Shown: piece after piece, positions 58,085 through 64,000 of the stretch
How positions within the stretch are numbered: position 1 is the stretch's first letter
Layout: each line of letters starts with the position of its first letter
Origin: Bacteroidaceae bacterium
GTDB lineage: Bacteria > Bacteroidota > Bacteroidia > Bacteroidales > Bacteroidaceae
DNA: 64,000 nucleotides
Direction of reading: 5' to 3'
Assembly: GCA_017940565.1 (NCBI GenBank)
Contig: JAGAYH010000036.1
Span: 1-64,000 of the forward strand
Made by a program: the position numbers and the translations under genes
Notes under the pieces: model-generated
The model's input: only the letters and a program-made list of their open reading frames with translations
Databases searched by the model: none
Told to the model about the DNA's origin: nothing

Positions 58085-60895
58085 TTAGTGAGCTTCGAGC
58101 CAGTTGCTGCCCCAGCCGCAGTCGGCCACGAGGGGCACACTCATCTGGTAGGCGCGCTCCATTTCCTGCTTCACGAGCCCCTCTACCCTCTCCCGTTCTT
58201 CGGGTGGCACGGTGAAATTGAGTTCGTCGTGCACCTGGAGTATCATTTTTGTCTTCAGATGTTCGTCCTGCAGGCGGCGGTCAATGGCAATCATGGCCAT
58301 TTTTATGATGTCGGCGGCGGAACCTTGGATAGGGGCGTTGATGGCGTTGCGCTCGGCATAGCCGCGCACGGTGGCGTTGGCCGAATGGATGTCGGGCAGA
58401 TAGCGGCGTCGGCCGAAGATGGTCTCGATGTAGCCCTGTCGGCGCGCCTGGCTGATGCTCTGGTCCATGAAGCGGCGGATGCCCGGGAACATGTTGAAAT
58501 AGCTTTCGATAAGGCTTTTGGCTTCGGTTCGGCTGATGCCGATGCGCTGCGACAGGCCGAAGGTGGTGATACCGTAGATGATGCCGAAGTTGGCCGTCTT
58601 GGCCTTGCGGCGTTCGTCGGAGGTGACTTGGTCGATAGCCTTGTGGTAGATGCGCGCGGCGGTGGCGGCGTGGATGTCATGGCCCTTTATAAAGGCGTCT
58701 ATCATATGTTCGTCCTGGCTGAGGTGGGCCATGATGCGCAGTTCGATTTGCGAATAGTCGGCCGAGAAAAACAGCTGTCCGGGTTCGGGGATGAAGGCGC
58801 GGCGTATCTCGCGGCCGTCGTCGCCGCGGACAGGAATGTTCTGCAGATTGGGGTTGCTCGAGCTCAGGCGGCCGGTGGCTGTGACGGCTTGGTTGAACGT
58901 GCTGTGGATATGTCCGGTGCGCCGGTTGATGAGCATGGGCAGCGTATCTATATAGGTGCTGAGGAGCTTTTTCATGCCGCGGTACTTCAGCAGGAAGTCC
59001 ACCACGGGCTCCTTGGCGCGCAGCTCCTCGAGCACCGGCTCGGAGGTGACATACTGCCCGCCCTTGGTCTTCTTGGGCTTCTCCAGCAGGTGCATCTGGC
59101 CGAAGAGCACGTCGCCCACCTGCTTGGGCGAAGACAGGTTGAACTGATGCCCTGAGAGCGTGTAAACCTGTTTCTCATAGTCGTTCATGCGCTGATAGAA
59201 AGTCTTGGAAATCTCGTTCAGGCTGTCGGGGTTGAGCAGCACGCCGTTTAGCTCCATGCGGGCCAGCACAGGGGCCAGGGGCATTTCGATGTCTTTAAAC
59301 AACCTTACGGCGTCAAGGCGTTTCAACTCGTTTTCCAGCCGTGGGCGCAGGCGGAGGGCCATGTCGGCCCGCTCGGCGCTGAAACTGGCACGCAGCTCGT
59401 CGGGCAGGAAACGCATGTCGCGCTCCTCCTCCCACTTGGTGCCGAAGTAGCCGTCGAGTGTCTTGCCCTCATGGTGAAGGTAGATGTTGCCAATGTAACT
59501 GAGGTAGTGCTTCAGCTCGGGCTGGATGAGGTAATGGGCCAGCATGGTGTCGAAGAGCAGACCGTTCAAGGTGATGTCATAGTTTCCCAACATCACCATG
59601 GCCTGCTTGAGGTCGTGCCCGGTCTTTTCGACGGATTTGTTTTCAAAAACGGGACGAAGCGTCTCCAACAAGGTTGGCTCGGCATCGCAATCGACATACC
59701 ACGTGTCGCCGGAGGCCAACGCGAAGCCCACACCGGAGATTTCGGCCTTCACCGCCTCCTGTGTCGTTGTGGCCAAGCTAAATGCGCACGATTTGCATGA
59801 CACGATTTTTTCGACTAATTTTGACGTTTCCTCTTTTGTTACACACACTTGCAGTGAAGAACCATCGAAATTTTCCTCTTTGAAATTCTCATATTTTGGC
59901 CCACTCGGCCCGTCGTCCGCATTTGAGCCAAAGAGATCGAGTTGTTGCACGCTGTTTTCAACCTGTGCAACGGTGGCTGCTTCTTTCGGTGGCTCAACTG
60001 GGGCGAACAAATCGTTGTTTTTTGACTCGTGATTGTCGCCACAGATTTTTTTGATTAGCGAGCGGAATTCCAAATCTTCAAAAATCGATTTCAAACTTCC
60101 GAGGTCGGGTTCCGCTTTTTTCAGATGTGCGGGGTCAAACGTCAGAGGCACATCGCGCCGGATGGTGACCAGGTATTTGGAGAACATCACCTGCTCGCGG
60201 TTGGCCTCGATTTTCTCGCGGAGTTTGCCTTTTATTTCGTCCAGATGTTCGTAAATTCCCTCGATTGTTCCGTGGTTTTTTATCAAAGTGACGGCCGTCT
60301 TCTCCCCCACTCCCGGGCAGCCGGGAATGTTGTCCGAGGCGTCGCCCATCAGTCCCAGGATGTCGATTACCTGTAGCGGCGATGCAATGTCGTATTTGGC
60401 CTTCACCTCCTCCGGTCCCATCATGACGAGGCCTCCGCTGGTGGGTTTCAGTTGGCTTACGTGCGGCGTGACCAGTTGCCCGTAATCCTTGTCGGGCGTC
60501 ACCATGACGGTTTCCATGCCGGCAGCTTCGGCAGCGGTGGCTACCGTGCCTATCACGTCGTCGGCTTCGAAGCCGGGCACTTCGAGAATGGGAATGTTGT
60601 AGGCCCGGATGATGTCTTTGATGATGGGGACGGACTTCCGGATGTCTTCCGGCGTGCTCTCGCGCTGGGCCTTATACTCCTTGTATGCCTCGTGCCGGAA
60701 GGTGGGTCCGGCCGGGTCGAAGGCCACACCGATGTGGGTCAGGTCGCTGCGGTGGCGAATCTCTTCCAGCGTGTTTACAAAGCCGAAGATGGCCGATGTG
60801 TTCAGCCCCTTAGAGTTGAAGCGAGGGGCGCGAATCAGCGCATAGTAGGCGCGGTAAATGAGCGCATAGGCGTCCAGCAAATACAATTTTCCCAT
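58085..60895 (-). CDS. polA: DNA polymerase I
   Basis: 936 residues. The 5'-3' exonuclease domain (to about residue 290) has MGKLYLLDAYALIYRAYYAL, VPGFEADDVIGT and LMGDASDNIPGCPGVGEKTA. The 3'-5' exonuclease-like domain follows (KAEISGVGFALASGDTWYVD, FDTMLAHYLIQPE). The polymerase domain has SADYSQIELRIMAHLSQDE (motif A), RRKAKTANFGIIYGITTFGL (motif B) and LQVHDELNFTVPP (motif C). An AT-rich linker (about 59810-60050) joins the first two domains. It acts in replication and repair. Confidence 0.95.
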   Translation of the reverse strand: MGKLYLLDAYALIYRAYYALIRAPRFNSKGLNTSAIFGFVNTLEEIRHRSDLTHIGVAFDPAGPTFRHEAYKEYKAQRESTPEDIRKSVPIIKDIIRAYNIPILEVPGFEADDVIGTVATAAEAAGMETVMVTPDKDYGQLVTPHVSQLKPTSGGLVMMGPEEVKAKYDIASPLQVIDILGLMGDASDNIPGCPGVGEKTAVTLIKNHGTIEGIYEHLDEIKGKLREKIEANREQVMFSKYLVTIRRDVPLTFDPAHLKKAEPDLGSLKSIFEDLEFRSLIKKICGDNHESKNNDLFAPVEPPKEAATVAQVENSVQQLDLFGSNADDGPSGPKYENFKEENFDGSSLQVCVTKEETSKLVEKIVSCKSCAFSLATTTQEAVKAEISGVGFALASGDTWYVDCDAEPTLLETLRPVFENKSVEKTGHDLKQAMVMLGNYDITLNGLLFDTMLAHYLIQPELKHYLSYIGNIYLHHEGKTLDGYFGTKWEEERDMRFLPDELRASFSAERADMALRLRPRLENELKRLDAVRLFKDIEMPLAPVLARMELNGVLLNPDSLNEISKTFYQRMNDYEKQVYTLSGHQFNLSSPKQVGDVLFGQMHLLEKPKKTKGGQYVTSEPVLEELRAKEPVVDFLLKYRGMKKLLSTYIDTLPMLINRRTGHIHSTFNQAVTATGRLSSSNPNLQNIPVRGDDGREIRRAFIPEPGQLFFSADYSQIELRIMAHLSQDEHMIDAFIKGHDIHAATAARIYHKAIDQVTSDERRKAKTANFGIIYGITTFGLSQRIGISRTEAKSLIESYFNMFPGIRRFMDQSISQARRQGYIETIFGRRRYLPDIHSANATVRGYAERNAINAPIQGSAADIIKMAMIAIDRRLQDEHLKTKMILQVHDELNFTVPPEERERVEGLVKQEMERAYQMSVPLVADCGWGSNWLEAH

Positions 60896-60956
60896 TTCTT
60901 TCGTCTATTTTGCTGTAAAAATAAGAAAAATAAACGAGCTGTTCGCGTTTTATTCG

Positions 60957-60964
60957 TAATTTTG
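60957..60964 (+). promoter_or_regulatory. -7 box TAATTTTG for the polyprenyl synthase
   Basis: TAATTTTG lies 20 nt upstream of the GTG start at 60985. Confidence 0.5.
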
Positions 60965-60984
60965 CGTTACAAATTTGCAATTCC

Positions 60985-61959
60985 GTGAATCAGTTAGAGC
61001 AAATAAAACTGCCGATACTTGCCGATTTGGTGCGTTTCAACGAGATTTTCGACAACACTCTGAGACACACAAATCCCCTGCTACACCGTGTTTTCCAGCA
61101 TATTCTCATGCGGAAAGGGAAACTCATGCGCCCCACCCTTTTGCTTCTCACAGCCCGCGAATACGGGCAGCCCACCGAAGCCACCTATCTCTCTGCCGTC
61201 ATGCTCGAACTGCTCCACACGGCCTCATTGGTTCACGACGACGTGGTTGACGAAAGCGACGAACGCCGCGGGCAGTCGGCCGTACATTCCGACTTTGGCA
61301 ACAATGTGGCTGTGCTCGTGGGCGACTGGCTCCTGTCGTCGGCCCTGGAAAAAGCCGCCGAGACCCACAACTTGCGTATAGTTGAGCACGTTGCCCGACT
61401 CGGCAAGAATCTGGCCTCGGGCGAAATCATACAGCTTTCAAACACCGAGACCGACAGCCTTTCAGAAGAAACTTATTACGATGTCATACGCCTGAAAACG
61501 GCGTCGCTCTTTATCGAAGCCGCCATGCTCGGGGCCATTTCCGTGGATGCCGACGATGCCGACGTGCAACGCATGAGCCGCTTGGGTGAGATCATCGGCC
61601 TCTGCTTCCAAATAAAGGACGATATCTTCGATTATTCCGCCAATTCTGACATCGGAAAACCCACAGGCAGCGATATGGCCGAAGGCAAACTCACCCTGCC
61701 TGCCCTTCTTGCCCTCAAGTCGCATGGCGACGACTCCTTGCGCGCGCTGGCCCGCAAGGTAAAGGCCTGCAATGCCTCCAAAGACGATATTGCCCGGCTG
61801 GTGGAATTTACAAAAACCTCCGGTGGAATCGATGATTCTTACACGGTGATGGAGCAACTTACGGCTCAGGCAAAGCAGCTCGTGGCCGATTTCCAAAATA
61901 CCGAAATCAAGCGTTCTTTGCTGTCATACATTGATTTCGTGTCTTCGCGCACCCTTTGA
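60985..61959 (+). CDS. Polyprenyl (octaprenyl-type) diphosphate synthase
   Basis: 324 residues from a GTG at 60985; no in-frame ATG precedes it, and the N-terminus (VNQLEQIKLPILADLVRFNE) matches Bacteroidetes homologues. The two aspartate-rich motifs are LVHDDVVDESDERRG (first DDxxD, about residues 80-94) and QIKDDIFDYSANSDIGKP (second, about residue 214). It builds the long isoprenoid chain, probably the menaquinone side chain. Divergent from polA. Confidence 0.9.
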   Translation: MNQLEQIKLPILADLVRFNEIFDNTLRHTNPLLHRVFQHILMRKGKLMRPTLLLLTAREYGQPTEATYLSAVMLELLHTASLVHDDVVDESDERRGQSAVHSDFGNNVAVLVGDWLLSSALEKAAETHNLRIVEHVARLGKNLASGEIIQLSNTETDSLSEETYYDVIRLKTASLFIEAAMLGAISVDADDADVQRMSRLGEIIGLCFQIKDDIFDYSANSDIGKPTGSDMAEGKLTLPALLALKSHGDDSLRALARKVKACNASKDDIARLVEFTKTSGGIDDSYTVMEQLTAQAKQLVADFQNTEIKRSLLSYIDFVSSRTL

Positions 61960-62006
61960 TCTTATTCCCGTTGTCTTTATCTCCTCCTCTTTTTTTGTGA
62001 AAAATC

Positions 62007-62175
62007 TTGACACGTCGAAGACATGGGTCAGATTTCTGGCTGTAAAGGCGGCGTTTCAGAAATCAGAAGCGGCGCTTCAAATTTTTGAAGCGCCGCTTCT
62101 GTTGAACTAATTTTGAACACCAAAGATAATCAGTTTGTTATGAAAGGTGTTCAAAAAGGGTGAAATTTTTTGACA
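62007..62175. repeat. 163-nt-spaced TTGACA element, copy 4
   Basis: TTGACA at 62007 and 62170, exactly 163 nt apart, with lattice units at +37, +58 and +79. It fills most of the gap between convergent genes. Confidence 0.8.
62044..62106. repeat. 21-nt-lattice array, 3 units (inside element copy 4)
   Basis: 15-mers at 62044, 62065 and 62086 (AAAGGCGGCGTTTCA, AGAAGCGGCGCTTCA, TGAAGCGCCGCTTCT). Units two and three form a near-perfect 18-bp stem (62064-62101). Confidence 0.85.
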
Positions 62176-62184
62176 TTGGCGCCA

Positions 62185-63144
62185 CTAAAATGCCGTGACG
62201 CTTTCACCCTTGATGTCGCTGAGCAGGTGGTTGGCCAGACCACTGGCACCAATGCGCAGCAGAGTAGGGGTGAGCCATTCTTTGCCAAGCACTTCCTTAA
62301 CGATGGAGTAGTAGTCTACAGCCTGCGCAGAGCTACGTACGCCTCCGGCTATTTTGAGGCCTATGCGGGTGCCTGTCTTACCGAAATAGTCCTTGATGGC
62401 CTGACACATCACATAAACGGCTGCCGGCGTGGCTCCGGGTTCTATCTTGCCCGTTGAGGTCTTGATGAAGTTGGCACCGCTGTATATGGCCATGAGGGCT
62501 GCCTTCTTTATATTGACGGCCGTCTGCAGTGCTCCTGTCTCAAGAATGACTTTCAGAGGTACATCTTCGCCGCAAATGGCTTTCAGCTCCTGGATTTCGT
62601 CACTTACCGTCTCATAATCACCGTCAAGGAAATAGCCTACCGGCATGACGGTGTCAATCTCCGTGGCGCCGTCTTTCAAGGCCAAGGCCGTTTCAATGGT
62701 CTTTACTTCCGGAAATGTCTGGGATGCAGGGAAACCGCCTGTCACCGTGCTAACGGCCATGCCGTCTGCCTCGAGCGATTGGCTGACCAGGCTGACGAAT
62801 CGCGGATAAACACAAATGCCGGCCGGGGTGGGGAAGTCGGGGTTGGCATCGGTGAAGCGGTTGATGCGCTCAACAAAGGCGAGGATGCCGTCTTCGTTGT
62901 CTGTGACACGCAGCGAAGTGAGTTCAATGCAACTGAAAAGAAAACGTTTCACTTCCGTGGTGTCGTTTTCGGCCTGACATTTTTCAACCAGGGAGCGAAC
63001 TTCATTTTGCACGATTTCATCGTGGAGATGCAGCTCATACTGAGCCAGCATTTGGTCGTATTTTGAGCTTTCTGCGACGTGGTCATGGTGGTGACCGCAC
63101 TCACAGTTTTCGTCGTGATGATGGTGGTGATGATGTTCTGTCAT
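62185..63144 (-). CDS. deoC: Deoxyribose-phosphate aldolase with His/Cys-rich N-terminus
   Basis: 319 residues. The N-terminus MTEHHHHHHHDENCECGHHH is a natural histidine/cysteine-rich tail. The DeoC barrel follows: GICVYPRFVSLVSQ, VSTVTGGFPAS, EIDTVMPVGYFLDGD, LKVILETGAL, ANFIKTSTGKIEPGA (Schiff-base lysine, about residue 230) and GLKIAGGVRSSAQA. It cleaves deoxyribose-5-phosphate to acetaldehyde and glyceraldehyde-3-phosphate. Last of a tight three-gene minus-strand operon with a MazG-like gene and dtd (gaps 11 and 13 nt). Confidence 0.92.
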   Translation of the reverse strand: MTEHHHHHHHDENCECGHHHDHVAESSKYDQMLAQYELHLHDEIVQNEVRSLVEKCQAENDTTEVKRFLFSCIELTSLRVTDNEDGILAFVERINRFTDANPDFPTPAGICVYPRFVSLVSQSLEADGMAVSTVTGGFPASQTFPEVKTIETALALKDGATEIDTVMPVGYFLDGDYETVSDEIQELKAICGEDVPLKVILETGALQTAVNIKKAALMAIYSGANFIKTSTGKIEPGATPAAVYVMCQAIKDYFGKTGTRIGLKIAGGVRSSAQAVDYYSIVKEVLGKEWLTPTLLRIGASGLANHLLSDIKGESVTAF

Positions 63145-63155
63145 ATCGTTGGAAT

Positions 63156-63494
63156 TTATTGGTTTAGTTTCGGATTGTTGATGTGTCGCGTGGCATCGCG
63201 TCGGGTCTTTTTCTCAATAGTGTTCCTAAAGGCTTCGGTCAAATCGACGCCTGTCTGGTTGGCCAGGCAAGCGAGCACCCACAAGACATCGGCCATTTCC
63301 TCGCTGAGATTACACTTCTCGCCAGGCTTGAAACTTTGGTCTCCATAGGTGCGTGCCATCACTCGGGCCAGTTCGCCCACTTCTTCGGTAAGCACGGCCA
63401 TATTGGTGAGTTCACTGAAATAGCGCACGCCATATTGGTGAATCCATTCGTCCACCATTTGTTGTACTTCATTTAAAGTGAGTTCTTTATCCAT
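63156..63494 (-). CDS. MazG-like nucleotide pyrophosphohydrolase
   Basis: 112 residues from the ATG at 63494; a longer frame overlaps dtd and is discarded. All-alpha NTP-PPase motifs: LTEEVGELARVMARTYG (EExxE, about residues 36-40) and LSEEMADVLWVLACLA (ExxD, about residues 64-69). It hydrolyses (deoxy)nucleoside triphosphates, often non-canonical ones, to monophosphates. Between dtd and deoC, a housecleaning set. Confidence 0.88.
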   Translation of the reverse strand: MDKELTLNEVQQMVDEWIHQYGVRYFSELTNMAVLTEEVGELARVMARTYGDQSFKPGEKCNLSEEMADVLWVLACLANQTGVDLTEAFRNTIEKKTRRDATRHINNPKLNQ

Positions 63495-63507
63495 AGGAAA
63501 AGCCTTT

Positions 63508-63960
63508 CTATTCTTTGTTTTTTGTGTCCATGCAAATGGTGACCGGGCCATCGTTTGTGAGACGGACCTGCATATTGGCTCCGAACTCTCCGGTTTGGAT
63601 GTTCTTCCCGATGAAATCGCCCATTTTTGAACAAAATGACTCGTAGAGCGGAATGGATATATCGTGCGTCGCGGCACGGAACCAAGAAGGCCGGTTGCCT
63701 TTCTTGTATGAGGCCATGAGGGTAAATTGGCTAACACATAGGATATCGCCACCCACGTCCACAACGCTGCGGTTCATTACGCCGGCTTCATCGTCGAAGA
63801 TGCGCAGTGCGCCGATTTTGTGTACCAGCCAGTCGGCATCGGCTTCGGAGTCGCTTTGTTCTACACCGAGCAACACCAGCAGACCTGTGCCAATTCTCGA
63901 TTTCTCTTGTCCGTCGATGCTTACTGACGCTTCGCTCACTCGTTGAATAACAGCTCTCAT
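63508..63960 (-). CDS. dtd: D-aminoacyl-tRNA deacylase
   Basis: 150 residues, the usual Dtd length. MRAVIQRVSEASVSIDG at the start, ILCVSQFTLMASYKKGNRPS (SQFTL motif, about residue 78) and VRLTNDGPVTICMDT (NxGPxT motif with the chirality-proofreading cis-proline, about residue 137). It removes D-amino acids (and Gly from tRNA-Ala). First gene of the dtd-mazG-deoC operon; no clear TAnnTTTG box lies in the 40 nt visible upstream. Confidence 0.94.
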   Translation of the reverse strand: MRAVIQRVSEASVSIDGQEKSRIGTGLLVLLGVEQSDSEADADWLVHKIGALRIFDDEAGVMNRSVVDVGGDILCVSQFTLMASYKKGNRPSWFRAATHDISIPLYESFCSKMGDFIGKNIQTGEFGANMQVRLTNDGPVTICMDTKNKE

Positions 63961-64000
63961 TTGTAATAATGTCTATTCTGTTTTTTCCGTTAATTCTATG

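Overview
The window reads as chromosome of a high-GC Bacteroidales bacterium, most like Prevotella/Alloprevotella. The basis is gene content (DUF4492-cydAB, fused FeoAB, DUF1080/Gfo-Idh cluster, eukaryote-like CarB, GH92 and GH33 enzymes), signal peptides on many glycan enzymes, and Bacteroidetes -7 boxes (TAnnTTTG) in front of many genes. I found no rRNA, tRNA or CRISPR array. The species is not determined.

Layout. 1-393: start of a PLD-type helicase of defence-system type, cut by the window edge. 704-5268: secreted proteins, an esterase, a DUF5131 protein and an SGNH hydrolase. 5502-19055 (minus): two adjoining glycan operons. The first holds a DUF4434 protein, porin, EEP phosphatase, class II aldolase, GH92 alpha-mannosidase, D-lyxose/mannose isomerase and PfkB kinase. 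The second holds two exported Gfo/Idh/MocA proteins, a small membrane protein, a two-domain DUF1080 protein and ApbE. 19125-20474: secreted alpha/beta hydrolase. 20557-22738: an AT-richer islet (two small secreted proteins plus a LuxR-type regulator) between 73-nt direct repeats. 22778-32459: a stand-alone GMP synthase ATPase, a GHL10-like protein, a sialate-mutarotase/sodium-symporter fusion, and nadB-sialidase-CD225-DUF2752 on the other strand. 32791-37683: dacB, SGNH hydrolase, DEAD-box helicase, outer-membrane barrel. 37969-44651: a CarA-half-CarB fusion, asnB, lgt, ychF. 44957-50420: DUF2807 lipoprotein, DUF4492-cydA-cydB, metallophosphoesterase. 50539-54595: a TrmH-family methyltransferase, a DnaA-box-like cluster that may be oriC, and feoAB. 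54795-63960: esterase, second GH92, polA, polyprenyl synthase, deoC-MazG-dtd.

The most unusual material is between the genes. Fifteen arrays of 15-nt quasi-palindromes sit on an exact 21-nt lattice (15 + 6), mostly three units each. One four-unit array lies in frame inside the first GH92 gene and is translated as four heptapeptides. Four arrays are embedded in a larger element in which two TTGACA boxes are always exactly 163 nt apart. These repeats account for many of the hairpins at gene ends and may be an undescribed repeat system.

The main metabolic theme is host-glycan use: sialidase and a sialate mutarotase/transporter, alpha-mannosidases, a mannose-isomerase/kinase/aldolase route, and a 3-keto-glycoside-type oxidoreductase/DUF1080 set.
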